This document shows positions 42,796 through 52,522 of a stretch of 64,000 bases of DNA, in pieces. The stretch is from Thermosynechococcus vestitus BP-1. Lineage in GTDB: Bacteria; Cyanobacteriota; Cyanobacteriia; Thermosynechococcales; Thermosynechococcaceae. The stretch spans positions 1,178,001 to 1,242,000 of the forward strand of contig NC_004113.1 in assembly GCF_000011345.1 (NCBI RefSeq), read 5' to 3'. Made by a program: the position numbers and the translations under genes. Positions within the stretch are counted from its first letter, which is position 1. Every line of letters begins with the position of its first letter. The notes under the pieces were generated by a model. It had not been told where the DNA came from. It did not search any database and was given only the letters and a program-made list of their open reading frames with translations.

Positions 42796-44574
42796 CTAGC
42801 GATCGCGAATTTTCATGTAGGTTTGAATCACTTTGAGCACCATCGGCCCAGCCACAGACCCCCCACCCCCACCGGAGTTTTCAGCAAAGGCGACAACGAC
42901 AATTTCAGGGTTGTCTGCAGGGGCGTAGGCACCAAACCAGGTGTGGTGAGGACGGGGGGGATCTTCACCCGTGCCACTTTTGCCAGCGATCGCCACCTCA
43001 GAAATATTCAGAGCCGCTCCTGTACCATTGGTCACCACCTGTCGTAAGCCTTGGCGGAGCACCTGTATGGTAGAGGGCTTTAAATTCAACGACTGTCGCC
43101 AGCGATCAGAATTTTCAGAAGCAATTAGGTGCGGACGCACTTTATAGCCCCCATTCGCAGGCACGGCAAACATGACCGCCGCTTGAACCGGACTCACTTG
43201 CAATGCCCCTTGGCCAATGGCTGTGATTAATGTGTCGCCGTCGTACCACCCTTCGCCAAAGGTTTTCCGCTTCCACTGGGGATCTGGGACAAAGCCTGCT
43301 GTTTCCCCCGGTAAGTCAATGCCCGTTTTTGTGCCCATGCCAAAGCGCCGTGCCCACTCAATCAGCGTTTCAGGACCAATGGCACGTGCGACTTGACCAA
43401 AAAAGGTGTTACTGCTCCAAGCTAAGGCGCCCGCAAAGCCCAAAGGCCCGAAGCCTGCCCGATTCCAATCGTGGAAGGCAAAGCCCCCTGTATACAGAGC
43501 AGGATAGGTCATGAGAATCGTATCAGGGCTGAACTTCCCAGACTCTAGGGCCGCCACCGTTGTTACAATCTTGAAGGTACTCGCGGGGGGGAATCCTTGG
43601 AGGGCACGGTTGACAAAGGGAAATTGCCGCCGCTGTAGCTCATCCCATTGACCTTGGGTCATACGGCGAGCAAACCAATTGGGGTCAAAGGCAGGGTAAC
43701 TGGCCAGGGCAAGAATCGAACCATCGCGAGGATCCATCGCCACGATCGCCCCCGGTCGACTGCCCAGGGCTGCTTCTGCCGCTTTTTGCACGTCTAAATC
43801 CACCGAAAGGGTAATGTCATTCCCCGGTCGCGCCACCTTTTGCCCAAGAATGCGAATGACTCTGCCTTGGCCATCCACCTCCACCTGCTGACCGCCCCAA
43901 GTTCCCCGCAGTACTTTTTCATAGGTGGCTTCCACGCCCATTTTGCCTATCACATCCCCAAGGCGATAGCCCTGATCTCGCCGCGCTGCCAGTTCCTCTT
44001 CATTCAGTTCGCCAATGTAGCCAATGATGTGGGCGGCAGTTTCGCCGTGGGGATAAAAGCGCAGGGCTTCACGGTCAATTTCAACCCCCGTCAGGAAATT
44101 GCGGTGTTCTTCGAGGGCAACAATTTGCCCTTGGTTAATCCCTTGGGCAATGCGAATCAACGAAGGGGAATTCACCCCCGCTTGTTTGACCCGCGCTTCG
44201 ATCTCACTGGCGGGGATATTGAGCACCCGCGAGAGAATTCTCACCGTCTGGGGCCATTCAGGCTTTTTAGCAGCCAGGGGCCAGAGAAAGACGGAGTAGG
44301 AGAACTGATTTCCCGCCAAGATCCGCCCTTTGCGATCCAGAATCTTCCCCCGCTCTGGCGGTTTGGGAATCAAGCGAATGCGGTTTTCATCGGCCATCTG
44401 GCGGTTGCGATCGCCCTCAACAATTTGTAGGTAAGCCAGGCGAGTGCCAATGCCCCCCAGCAAAAATACCGTCATAATTGAGAGCAACACCAAGGCCCGA
44501 CCCTGTTTGCCAACCCTGCGATCGTAGGCTGGGTAGGTGAGGGAGCGAGGGGGGGGCGTTTTTAGCATTGCCAT
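42796..44574 (-). CDS. mrdA: penicillin-binding protein 2 (class B transpeptidase)
   Basis: Elongation-type peptidoglycan transpeptidase of about 592 residues. One N-terminal membrane helix (LVLLSIMTVFLLGGIGTRLAYLQIV) is followed by the dimerisation domain with RGKILDRKGRILAGN. The transpeptidase domain shows the three penicillin-binding motifs: SxxK as FPPASTFKIV, SxN as AWSSNTFF and KTG as AGKSGTGE. The GPLGFAGALAWSSN region is as in PBP2 rather than FtsI, although the call between them is by resemblance. ATG 44574 is used; a TTG at 44607 is in frame. The stop is 62 bp from the M23 gene start on the same strand, suggesting one cell-wall unit. Confidence 0.9.
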   Translation of the reverse strand: MAMLKTPPPRSLTYPAYDRRVGKQGRALVLLSIMTVFLLGGIGTRLAYLQIVEGDRNRQMADENRIRLIPKPPERGKILDRKGRILAGNQFSYSVFLWPLAAKKPEWPQTVRILSRVLNIPASEIEARVKQAGVNSPSLIRIAQGINQGQIVALEEHRNFLTGVEIDREALRFYPHGETAAHIIGYIGELNEEELAARRDQGYRLGDVIGKMGVEATYEKVLRGTWGGQQVEVDGQGRVIRILGQKVARPGNDITLSVDLDVQKAAEAALGSRPGAIVAMDPRDGSILALASYPAFDPNWFARRMTQGQWDELQRRQFPFVNRALQGFPPASTFKIVTTVAALESGKFSPDTILMTYPALYTGGFAFHDWNRAGFGPLGFAGALAWSSNTFFGQVARAIGPETLIEWARRFGMGTKTGIDLPGETAGFVPDPQWKRKTFGEGWYDGDTLITAIGQGALQVSPVQAAVMFAVPANGGYKVRPHLIASENSDRWRQSLNLKPSTIQVLRQGLRQVVTNGTGAALNISEVAIAGKSGTGEDPPRPHHTWFGAYAPADNPEIVVVAFAENSGGGGGSVAGPMVLKVIQTYMKIRDR

Positions 44575-44702
44575 AGGCAGGAGAAGTTGATCTCTGGGTC
44601 TATTCAATTGCCACTCTATCAGATGGGCGAAGACCAGCGATGGAGAATTCCGATAACCTATAACCTAGAAGAAGCCTCTGTGTTGCAGGATATTGCGGCT
44701 CC

Positions 44703-45362
44703 ATGAAGCGATCGCGCCCCCGCCCCCAGGTCCAAGCCCCCAGTCAAAATCTGGACTCGTTCCTCGATGTCCTCACCAATACTGTAGGGGTAATGATCTT
44801 TGTTTGCCTCTTTGCGAGCTTGACGGCGGCAGTGTCTCCCGCCCTTGTGCGCACCCCCATTGCCCGCGAAACCCGCAAACAGGTGTATTTCTTTGAGTGC
44901 CGCGAAAATCGTGCCCTGCCCCTTGAGGTGGATCAAGCCAGTGAGGCCATCGACCGCCATCTGCGACGGGTGACAGACAATCCCTTTGCGCATCCTCGCC
45001 AAATTCAAGAACAACTAGAGTCCTTTCGCTACCGTACCCGCCACTACGATGTACGCTTGAGTCTGGTTCCCCAAGGAGAGAAACCCATTTTGCAAACCCA
45101 CTTTGAACTCCGCGATCGCCTTGGTGGCGAGTTCTTTAATACCCTAGAAAAACCCACCTCCCAGTTTCGCCGCACCCTTGATCACCTGTCGCCAGCACAG
45201 CATTCCTTGGTCTTTTTTGTGCGTCCCGATAGCTTTGATTGTTTTCGAGCCGCCCGTGCCATTGCTTGGCGCAGTGGTTTTGATGTGGGTTGGGAACCGA
45301 TGGGGGAGGGGCGTCCGATTGTCTTTGTCAGTGGCGGTGGTCGTCGGGTCACTGTGCAGTAG
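44703..45362 (+). CDS. membrane-anchored protein of unknown function
   Basis: A 219-residue protein. After a basic, Pro/Gln-rich leader comes a single membrane segment (about residues 19-45, FLDVLTNTVGVMIFVCLFASL), similar in style to ExbD/MotB-like anchors with a buried Asp (LDSFLDVLTN). The remaining ~170 residues are soluble, with paired strand-helix elements including VFFVRPDSFDCFRAARAIAWRSGFDVGWEP. I do not recognise a named family. It lies 15 bp before the hisF start on the same strand. Confidence 0.65.
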   Translation: MKRSRPRPQVQAPSQNLDSFLDVLTNTVGVMIFVCLFASLTAAVSPALVRTPIARETRKQVYFFECRENRALPLEVDQASEAIDRHLRRVTDNPFAHPRQIQEQLESFRYRTRHYDVRLSLVPQGEKPILQTHFELRDRLGGEFFNTLEKPTSQFRRTLDHLSPAQHSLVFFVRPDSFDCFRAARAIAWRSGFDVGWEPMGEGRPIVFVSGGGRRVTVQ

Positions 45363-45377
45363 CCACAAGGAGGGATG

Positions 45378-46220
45378 ATGCTTGCAAAACGAATTTTGCC
45401 CTGTCTGGATGTGAAGGCGGGTCGAGTTGTGAAGGGGGTGAACTTTGTCAACCTACGGGATGCCGGAGATCCCGTAGAGCTGGCTCAGGCCTACAATGCA
45501 GCGGGTGCCGATGAGCTTGTATTTTTGGATATTACGGCCACCCATGAAGAGCGCAACATCCTCATTGATGTGGTCTATCGCACCGCGGATCAGGTGTTTA
45601 TTCCCCTCACGGTGGGGGGTGGCATTCAGTCCCTGACGATGATCAAGGATCTATTGCGGGCCGGGGCAGATAAAGTCAGCCTGAATTCGGCAGCCGTGCG
45701 GCAACCCGATCTCGTCAATCAGGCCAGCGATCGCTTTGGTGCCCAATGTATTGTTGTTGCCATTGATGCTCGACGCGAACCCGATTGTGCTCCTGACCAA
45801 CCCCGTTGGCAAGTCTATGTGCGCGGCGGCCGGGAAGCCACCGGTCTCGATGCCGTGGCCTGGGCAGTGGAAATGGCTAAACGGGGTGCGGGCGAACTGC
45901 TGGTGACCAGTATGGATGCCGATGGAACCCAGGCAGGCTACGACCTTGAATTGACGCGGGCGATCGCCGAGCGAGTGGAGATTCCTGTGATTGCCTCTGG
46001 GGGAGCAGGCACCTGTGAGCATATTCGCGCTGCCCTTGTGGAAGGGAAAGCAGAGGCGGCACTTTTAGCCTCGCTGCTGCACTACGGCCAACTGACGATC
46101 GCCCAGATCAAGGGCTATCTACATCAGCACCAAGTGCCCGTGCGCCAAGCAGAACCCCTCCCTCAACCCGCCAGGGAGGGGCTAGGGGATTCAGCTAGAA
46201 GGGCCATGTCCAGTGGCTAA
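45378..46220 (+). CDS. hisF: imidazole glycerol phosphate synthase subunit HisF
   Basis: Cyclase subunit of histidine synthesis, which closes the imidazole ring using ammonia from HisH. TIM-barrel landmarks are present: [15 protein letters not shown] with the catalytic Asp, [47 protein letters not shown] and [13 protein letters not shown]. Catalytic Asp residues are intact. ATG 45378 is chosen for spacing from AGGAGG (45368-45373). The protein is 280 residues, about 25 longer than usual. The normal-looking end QVPVRQ is followed by a tail encoded across a perfect GC hairpin, and it overlaps the convergent phosphoketolase by 26 bp. Confidence 0.93.
   Translation: MLAKRILPCLDVKAGRVVKGVNFVNLRDAGDPVELAQAYNAAGADELVFLDITATHEERNILIDVVYRTADQVFIPLTVGGGIQSLTMIKDLLRAGADKVSLNSAAVRQPDLVNQASDRFGAQCIVVAIDARREPDCAPDQPRWQVYVRGGREATGLDAVAWAVEMAKRGAGELLVTSMDADGTQAGYDLELTRAIAERVEIPVIASGGAGTCEHIRAALVEGKAEAALLASLLHYGQLTIAQIKGYLHQHQVPVRQAEPLPQPAREGLGDSARRAMSSG
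46155..46181 (-). terminator. GC-rich hairpin between hisF and phosphoketolase
   Basis: CCCCTCCCT (46155-46163) and AGGGAGGGG (46173-46181) form a perfect nine-pair stem with a nine-base loop. It lies 14 bp past the phosphoketolase stop on the minus strand, and inside the last codons of hisF on the plus strand. No long T-tract follows on either strand (TTCTGCTT on the minus), so terminator function is uncertain. Confidence 0.45.
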
Positions 46221-48633
46221 ACTCCGGCTTGTCTACACCGTACTCGTAGGCATAGTTGCGGGCTGCAATTTGCATGTTGCGGAATTTTTCCTTGGCATGG
46301 GCACCCGCCACCTGAAGTTCAGGGAGGCGATCGATGGCATCAATGGCCAGACTAAAGCGATCAATCTCATTATTGATGGCCAATTCTAAGGGGGTGTTGA
46401 TGTTGCCCTTTTCCTTGTAGCCCCGCACGTGCAAATTACGGTGATTGTGGCGGCGGTAGGCAAGGCGGTGAATTAACCACGGGTAGCCATGGAAGTTAAA
46501 GATAATCGGGCGATCGAGGGTAAATAGGCTATCAAAGTCGCGATCGCTGAGGCCATGGGGGTGTTCGGTTTCCGGTTGCAGCTTAAAGAGATCCACCACG
46601 TTAATGTAGCGAATCTTGAGCTCTGGAAATTCCTGCCGCAGGAGGGCGATCGCCGCCAACGCCTCTTGGGTGGGAATATCCCCAGCACTGGCCATGACCA
46701 GATCCGGTTCGTAGCCTTGATCATTGCTGGCCCAATCCCAAATACCTACGCCCTTTGTGCAGTGGATAATGGCCTGATCCATCGTCAGGTACTGTAAGTG
46801 CAACTGCTTATCAGAAACAATCACATTCACATAATTTTTGCTCCGCAGGCAGTGATCCGCCACCGACAGCAGCGAATTCACATCGGGAGGTAGATAAATG
46901 CGCGTCACCTTGGCACTCTTGTTGCAGACAATATCCAGAAATCCGGGATCCTGGTGAGTGAAGCCATTGTGATCCTGCCGCCACACCGTTGAGGTAATCA
47001 GCAGGTTCAAAGAGGAAACATCTGCCCGCCACGACAGTTCATTGCAAATGCTCAACCACTTGGCATGCTGGTTGAACATCGAATCAATCACATGGACAAA
47101 CGCCTCATAGGTGGAGAAAAAGCCATGGCGACCTGTGAGCAGATAGCCCTCCAGCATCCCCTCCAGCGTGTGCTCGCTGAGCATTTCAATGACGCGCCCC
47201 TCCGGGGACAGCTCACCGCCATCGGCATCCTCATCAAAGGACTCGGCAATCCAAAACTTCTTGCTGGCCTCATAAACCGCATTGAGCTTGTTTGAGGTGG
47301 TTTCATCGGGACCAAAGATGCGAAAATTCCTGGGGTTGTTGCGCATGACATCCCGCAGAAAGACCCCCAAGGGACGGGTATTTTCCACCTCGATTTGTCC
47401 CGGTTTGTCAAATGTAATGCCGTACTCCCGGAAATTCGGCATTTTCAAATCTTTGCGCAGTAGGCCGCCATTGGCGTGGGGATTCATGCCCATGCGGTAG
47501 TTGCCTGTGGGTGCTAGGGCCTTGAGGTCAGGGCGGAAGGTGCCATTGTGATCAAAGAGCTCCTCAGGCCGGTAGCTGCGCAGCCAATTTTCCAGCAGCT
47601 GGAGATTTTCGGGGTTGGTGTGAACATCCGCCAAGGGAACTTGGTGTGCTCGCCAGGAGCCTTCCACTTTGTGGCCATTCACTTCCGCTGGGCCCGTCCA
47701 GCCTTTGGGGGTACGCAGCACAATCATCGGCCAACGGGGTAAGGTGGTGAGGCCCTCTTCACGGGCTGTCCGCTGAATTTCTTTGATTCTGGTGACACAG
47801 TAGTCCAAGGTTGCCGCCATTGCTTGGTGCATGGAGGGGCGATCGGACCCTTCCACAAAGCAGGGGTCATAGCCCAACCCTCGGAAGTAGTTCTCCAAAT
47901 CCTGATGGGGAATGCGAGCCAGAATTGTCGGGTTGTTAATCTTGTAGCCGTTCAAGTTGAGAATCGGCAAGACTGCCCCATCCCGCGCTGGGTTCAAGAA
48001 CTTGTTGATGTGCCACGAGGTAGCCAGAGGTGCTGTTTCTGCTTCGCCATCGCCGACAACCGCTGCCACAATCAAATCCGGGTTATCGAAGGCGGCGCCA
48101 CAGGCATGGGAGAGGACATAGCCCAGTTCTCCCCCTTCGTGAATTGAGCCGGGGGTTTCGGGGGTACAGTGGCTGCCAATGCCACCGGGGAAGGAAAACT
48201 GCTTAAAGAATTTTTTTAAGCCTGCTGCATCTTCACTGATGTTGGGGTAAATCTCGCTGTAGCTACCCTCAAGGTAAACCGGTGCTAATACTCCTGGGGC
48301 ACCATGGCCGGGCCCCGCTAAAAAAATAACTTCCTGTTGATATTTTTTGATAATGCGGTTGAGGTGCAAATAGCAAAAGGCCAAGCCGGGACTCGATCCC
48401 CAGTGACCCAGAAGGCGCTTTTTAATGTGTTCGGGCTTCAGGGGTTCTTTGAGCAGGGGGTTATCAAGTAAATAGATCATGCCCACTGCCAAATAATTAC
48501 AGGCACGGAAGAAGGCATCCATGGCCTCAACTTCGCTATCGCTCAGGGGCTGTCCTTGAATCGTGGCGCGAGCAGGACCAAAAGCATGAATATCGTCGGT
48601 GAGTGCGGTGGGACGGGGAGGAGAGCTTACCAT
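46195..48633 (-). CDS. xfp: xylulose-5-phosphate/fructose-6-phosphate phosphoketolase
   Basis: Thiamine-dependent enzyme that splits xylulose-5-phosphate (and often fructose-6-phosphate) with phosphate to acetyl phosphate. In cyanobacteria this can feed acetyl-CoA without loss of CO2. 812 residues, full length. Motifs include [40 protein letters not shown], the TPP site [30 protein letters not shown] and AHAKEKF at the C-terminal domain. The gene is monocistronic on the minus strand, convergent with hisF. The 320-bp upstream region contains ACCCTATGGA twice, 76 bp apart (48682-48691, 48758-48767). Confidence 0.95.
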   Translation of the reverse strand: MVSSPPRPTALTDDIHAFGPARATIQGQPLSDSEVEAMDAFFRACNYLAVGMIYLLDNPLLKEPLKPEHIKKRLLGHWGSSPGLAFCYLHLNRIIKKYQQEVIFLAGPGHGAPGVLAPVYLEGSYSEIYPNISEDAAGLKKFFKQFSFPGGIGSHCTPETPGSIHEGGELGYVLSHACGAAFDNPDLIVAAVVGDGEAETAPLATSWHINKFLNPARDGAVLPILNLNGYKINNPTILARIPHQDLENYFRGLGYDPCFVEGSDRPSMHQAMAATLDYCVTRIKEIQRTAREEGLTTLPRWPMIVLRTPKGWTGPAEVNGHKVEGSWRAHQVPLADVHTNPENLQLLENWLRSYRPEELFDHNGTFRPDLKALAPTGNYRMGMNPHANGGLLRKDLKMPNFREYGITFDKPGQIEVENTRPLGVFLRDVMRNNPRNFRIFGPDETTSNKLNAVYEASKKFWIAESFDEDADGGELSPEGRVIEMLSEHTLEGMLEGYLLTGRHGFFSTYEAFVHVIDSMFNQHAKWLSICNELSWRADVSSLNLLITSTVWRQDHNGFTHQDPGFLDIVCNKSAKVTRIYLPPDVNSLLSVADHCLRSKNYVNVIVSDKQLHLQYLTMDQAIIHCTKGVGIWDWASNDQGYEPDLVMASAGDIPTQEALAAIALLRQEFPELKIRYINVVDLFKLQPETEHPHGLSDRDFDSLFTLDRPIIFNFHGYPWLIHRLAYRRHNHRNLHVRGYKEKGNINTPLELAINNEIDRFSLAIDAIDRLPELQVAGAHAKEKFRNMQIAARNYAYEYGVDKPEFSHWTWPF

Positions 48634-48952
48634 ACAAAAATCCTCATCAAGTCAGCAGCGGTCTTTGGAACATTCACTTCAACCCTATGGATCAAGGTTC
48701 AGCCGCATTCAGGAGAGGCCGCGGGTCCCCGAAAGCATTTAGTAAACTGTCACCTCTACCCTATGGACCTATCTTAGGTGGTCAAAAGGGGAGGGTCGGT
48801 AAATGGGCTAAATTTTTTAATGATCAATTGAGCGATCGCCCTTTCTGGGTTCGCTGCAACAGTATGGAAGCCCTGAGTAGCCCGCTAACCCTATTAAATT
48901 AAAAAAGAGGATATTTAAGACCTTGAGCCTGGGGGTATTCAACAGCGCGCTC
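48634..48952. other. upstream region of phosphoketolase gene
   Basis: About 320 bp with no credible gene. It should carry the xfp promoter on the minus strand. The ten-base repeat ACCCTATGGA at 48682-48691 and 48758-48767 is the only structure noticed. A possible small ORF starts at 48953. Confidence 0.4.
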
Positions 48953-49081
48953 ATGAACGACGCGGTGTATAAGTTTAAACGCTACGAAGACCCCAGCCGG
49001 GTTAACGCTGCCCTCAACCGCCATGGAGAGGAAAAAGAGATAGGTCTCTACGATACGGTGTTACGCCGCTCCGAAGTGTAA
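48953..49081 (+). CDS. possible small protein, 42 residues
   Basis: An ATG ORF encoding a charged peptide that begins MNDAVYKFKRYEDPSRVNA and ends LYDTVLRRSEV. The frame is open upstream to 48881, including LSLGVFNSA, so this may also be the 3' remnant of a longer gene. Composition looks like a real soluble protein, but I do not recognise it. It is 39 bp from the convergent tatD gene. Confidence 0.4.
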   Translation: MNDAVYKFKRYEDPSRVNAALNRHGEEKEIGLYDTVLRRSEV

Positions 49082-49120
49082 CCCTGTGGGCAAATCAATC
49101 TTCAGCCCAGGAAACAAGAG

Positions 49121-49930
49121 CTAAGAAAAGGGAGCAGTAGACTGTTCCGTAGGCAGCGGTAGCCGAAAGAGGTGACAGGCATTGAGGGTTGTCTGCTGTT
49201 CTAGTTCCCCAAGGTCACACTGCCGCAAACGGGCAACCGCTTCAGCCACAAAGCGCACATAGCTCGGTTCGTTGCGTTTTTCACCCCGCTTGGGCACAGG
49301 AGCCAGAAAAGGACAATCGGTTTCAATGAGCAGGCGATCGCTGGGAACCATCTGTGCTGAAGCGTGAATTTGTTTGGCGTTCTTAAACGTGACGGTGCCG
49401 CTAAAGCTAATGTAAAAGCCCAATTCCAGGAACCATGCCGTTTCTTCGGGGGTGCCACCCCAGCAGTGCATGACCCCTCGAACCGGACCGCGATCGCGCA
49501 CAAATTGCTGCAATAAATCCCTAGCCGCCGCCGCTGCTTCGCGACAGTGGAGGATCACTGGTAAGTCCAAGGCCTGGGCGACCTCCAACTGTGCCCAAAA
49601 GGCGGCTTCCTGTTGCTCGCGGTTGGTGGCTTTGTAAAAGTCTAAACCCGTTTCACCAATGGCCACCACCTTGGGTTCACTGGTGGCAAGGCTGGCAATT
49701 TTCTCCTTGAGTTGGGGCTGCCACTGCTGGGTATCCAAAGGATGGAGACCCACTGCCATAAACAGTTCCGGAAACTGGGCACTCAGCCGCTGAATCACTG
49801 GAAATTCCCTTGGCTCAACGCAGGAGTGCACTAGGCGCACCACCCCCGCCGATCGCCAGCGCTCAGCCACTGCCTCCAGATCGGGGGCGTACTCTGGAAA
49901 ATTGAGATGGACGTGGGTATCCACCAACAT
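49121..49930 (-). CDS. tatD: TatD-family metal-dependent DNase
   Basis: A 269-residue TIM-barrel hydrolase. Metal ligands appear in order: [16 protein letters not shown] with a Glu, LHCREAA, MHCWGG and [20 protein letters not shown]. The gene is the second of a minus-strand pair with rpsT, only five bases apart. A ribosomal protein S20-tatD arrangement, leading to rpoB in some cyanobacteria, is known; here a convergent small ORF follows instead. Role: 3'-5' DNase/RNase proposed for DNA repair or turnover. Confidence 0.93.
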   Translation of the reverse strand: MLVDTHVHLNFPEYAPDLEAVAERWRSAGVVRLVHSCVEPREFPVIQRLSAQFPELFMAVGLHPLDTQQWQPQLKEKIASLATSEPKVVAIGETGLDFYKATNREQQEAAFWAQLEVAQALDLPVILHCREAAAAARDLLQQFVRDRGPVRGVMHCWGGTPEETAWFLELGFYISFSGTVTFKNAKQIHASAQMVPSDRLLIETDCPFLAPVPKRGEKRNEPSYVRFVAEAVARLRQCDLGELEQQTTLNACHLFRLPLPTEQSTAPFS

Positions 49931-49935
49931 GGGGA

Positions 49936-50232
49936 TTAGGCAGCGGGTTGCAGTGTTTTGTTGAGGATACGGGTCAGCCGCGCTTTGCGACGGGCACCCG
50001 TGTTGCGATGGAGAACGCCCCGCTTAACAGCTTTGTCAATTTTGCTAAAGGCTAAGTTCAGGCGGTGGTGGACTTCCGCCAGCTTTTCTGGCGTGGGGTC
50101 GGTGCTGTACTGACTAATGGCATTCAAGTAATTTTTAATTAAGGTACGCACTGCCGAGCGATAGGCTTTGTTGCGCAGACGATTACGCTCAGCAATTTGG
50201 GCACGTTTAGCGGCAGATTTAATGTTAGCCAC
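49936..50232 (-). CDS. rpsT: 30S ribosomal protein S20
   Basis: A 98-residue basic, helical ribosomal protein. It opens [20 protein letters not shown] and closes [20 protein letters not shown], both typical of bS20. The start codon is GTG, at 50232, preceded by an AGGTGA Shine-Dalgarno. It is followed by tatD after five bases. Only 42 bp separate it from larB upstream, so it may be read from its own short promoter region or from the larB transcript. Confidence 0.97.
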
Positions 50233-50274
50233 AGCTCACCTGATGATCAATGACACGTTAAGAACAAATAATCA

Positions 50275-51036
50275 TTATAGCCTTTGACTGAGCGATCGCA
50301 AGATCTTGGCCGCCAGCATCGCTGCTCCAAAGCCATTGTCAATATTGACGACACCGATGCCGGGGGCACAGGAGTTGAGCATTGTCAGCAGTGCTGCCAA
50401 ACCAGCAAAGTTCGCGCCATAGCCGATACTGGTGGGCACCGCAATCACTGGCACGGAGACGAGCCCTGCCACCACACTGGGAAGTGCCCCCTCCATACCC
50501 GCAACAACAATCAGCACCGCCATCTCCTCAAGGCGATCGCGCACACTCAGGAGGCGATGAAGTCCCGCCACCCCTACATCCCAAAACCGCTCAACGCTAA
50601 ATCCTGAGAGCTGCAACGTCACTGCTGCCTCTTCGGCCACGGGCAGATCCGCTGTACCGGCACAGACTAAACCCACCTGCCGCGGAAACTGCGGCGGCAA
50701 AATGGGGGCTGTACTGCAAATCTGTGCCTTTTCAAAATAGTGCAGTCCCCCGAGGCGCGATCGCACTGCCTCAAAGACCTCTGGGGAAATGCGCGTGGCC
50801 ATGACACAGGGATAGTGGGGACGCATCCGCTCCAGAATTTCAGCAAGTTGCTGGGGGGTTTTGCCAGGCCCCCAAATGACCTCTGGAAAGCCTGTGCGGT
50901 GCTGCCGTTGGTGATCAATGCGCGCAAAATCGCCAATGGGTTCGTAGGAAAGGTATTGCAGTTGGCGATAGGCCGTCTCTACACTCAGTTCCCCTTGGGC
51001 GATCGCCGTCAAAATTTGCCGCAATGAATCGGGCAT
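50275..51036 (-). CDS. larB: LarB, nickel-pincer cofactor carboxylase/hydrolase
   Basis: A 253-residue protein with an AIR-carboxylase-like fold, matching LarB, which carboxylates and hydrolyses nicotinate adenine dinucleotide for the lactate racemase nickel-pincer cofactor. Diagnostic segments are YRQLQYLSYEPIGDFARIDHQRQHRTGFPEVIWG at the N-terminus, VCAGTADLPVAEEAA, and VAGMEGALPSVVAGLVSVPVIAVPTSIGYGANFAGLAALLTMLNSC. No larA, larC or larE is in the window. The NAD-related substrate gives a loose link to the NAD operon at 35-39 kb. The stop of the upstream M50 gene abuts its start. Confidence 0.9.
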   Translation of the reverse strand: MPDSLRQILTAIAQGELSVETAYRQLQYLSYEPIGDFARIDHQRQHRTGFPEVIWGPGKTPQQLAEILERMRPHYPCVMATRISPEVFEAVRSRLGGLHYFEKAQICSTAPILPPQFPRQVGLVCAGTADLPVAEEAAVTLQLSGFSVERFWDVGVAGLHRLLSVRDRLEEMAVLIVVAGMEGALPSVVAGLVSVPVIAVPTSIGYGANFAGLAALLTMLNSCAPGIGVVNIDNGFGAAMLAAKILRSLSQRL

Positions 51037-52497
51037 TTAGCCTCCAATCCCCAACCGACCTGCCAGCCCCGGTGCCATTGGAATGAGGGTCGCCGCCATC
51101 AAGAACAACAACAGCAGCCCTAAACCGGCGCGGATATCATCCGGTTCTGTTATTTCATCGAGACTAGGTTGATCCACATCCCGCTGCAACAGCAGGATCA
51201 CCAACGCCCAATAGAGGGCCAAGGGGTTGACAATTGCCACCAAGCCCAAGACGACAAGGGTAATAATCGTCAGTCGTTTGGCGGTTTTCGTACCGTAAAT
51301 GGCTTGAATCATCCGCCCGCCATCCAGTTGCCCTGCAGGCATCAAGTTCAAAGCAGTCATGATCAGCCCCAGCCAGCCCAGAATCACTAAAGGATGTACC
51401 CTCACCACTTCGCTTTGCAACTGCTGGCCCAAAAAGAGCTTGGCGATTGTCCCCACTAAAATCGAGCCCTGGAAAAAGATCGTTGGCACCTCTAGGCCCT
51501 GAGGGGTTGGCGAGAGGATAAACCCAGTGCCCAACAGCAGCAGCGCAACACTGCCGGCGGCGATCGCCCCCGCGGCACCAATATCAAACAATTGACTGCG
51601 ATTGGCCAGGAAGGATTCAAGGCGGGTCATGGCACCAAAAGTCCCCAACTGCCACGCCGGCAAAAAGATCGGCGGCCCCAAGCGTGCCTGATAGCGTTTG
51701 GCCATTAGCCAGTGGCCAACTTCCCGCACCGCCGCAATGCCAAAGAGGCCAAGGGCAAAGGGGAGCGATCGCTGGAACAGGCCAGCGGTGGGATTCCCCA
51801 CTAGGCTAAAGCCCTGCAAAATGGCACTGGTCTCGAGACAGGTGCCAAGGGTGGCCACCGCCAAGAACACCGCCGCTAGCTTTTGCAGCTTGCCGGAGCG
51901 GATTGGCTCAGTGGTCATCGGCAAAATCACCACCATGGGCTTGCCCTCACTATTGGGCACCATAAAGAGGCGATAGCGATCGGGCAAGGCGGCCTGGAGG
52001 CGCTCAGTGAGTTGCTGATGCACCGCTTTAGCCTCACCCCGCAGATTCCCCGGACAGATCACACCTCCCTTGTAGGGAAGGTAATCGGTGGCAAAGTAGG
52101 TATCAACACTAAAGATGCTTTGAATGGCTTGCAAATCCTCAGGGGGAAGGCTAGGTTTCTCGGTAGGCGGCGCAGCGGTTGTCTGTTCTGGGGTGGCTTG
52201 CTCCAGTTCAGAACGCCCAGAAGTAGCCAAGGGGAGTTCTGCGGTGACGGCCAGCGATCGCAACCACCGCCCCAGGGCAATATAGGCCACAATCGAAAAC
52301 ACCAGCCCAAAGAGGACGGCGGCAAAGTTAATCGCAATCCCAAAGCTGAGGCTGCCAAAAACCACCAGCCAAGGGAGCATGAGGACAAGGGTTTGCAACC
52401 AAGCCACTATCCCCAGCTTGCCATAGGGCAGGTTGCGGTAGAGTCCCCACGCCAATAGGGCGATCGCTCCCGCCAATAGGCCTACCGTAACTATCAT
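51037..52497 (-). CDS. M50-family membrane protein (site-2 protease-like) with altered HExxH
   Basis: A 486-residue polytopic protein of the EGY/M50B group. Two or three N-terminal helices come first, then a soluble Pro/Glu-rich segment (about 90-200), then the protease core. The zinc motif HExxH reads REVGH at residues 258-262: the first His is Arg (codon at 51724-51726 on the complement). The second motif NLMPAGQLDGG (384-394) is intact. The loss resembles plant EGY3-type pseudoproteases, so the protein may be a chaperone-like or regulatory homologue rather than an active protease. The gene abuts larB (stop 51037, start 51036). Confidence 0.88.
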   Translation of the reverse strand: MIVTVGLLAGAIALLAWGLYRNLPYGKLGIVAWLQTLVLMLPWLVVFGSLSFGIAINFAAVLFGLVFSIVAYIALGRWLRSLAVTAELPLATSGRSELEQATPEQTTAAPPTEKPSLPPEDLQAIQSIFSVDTYFATDYLPYKGGVICPGNLRGEAKAVHQQLTERLQAALPDRYRLFMVPNSEGKPMVVILPMTTEPIRSGKLQKLAAVFLAVATLGTCLETSAILQGFSLVGNPTAGLFQRSLPFALGLFGIAAVREVGHWLMAKRYQARLGPPIFLPAWQLGTFGAMTRLESFLANRSQLFDIGAAGAIAAGSVALLLLGTGFILSPTPQGLEVPTIFFQGSILVGTIAKLFLGQQLQSEVVRVHPLVILGWLGLIMTALNLMPAGQLDGGRMIQAIYGTKTAKRLTIITLVVLGLVAIVNPLALYWALVILLLQRDVDQPSLDEITEPDDIRAGLGLLLLFLMAATLIPMAPGLAGRLGIGG

Positions 52498-52522
52498 GGG
52501 TTACCTCCCGTATCTGTAAAGG

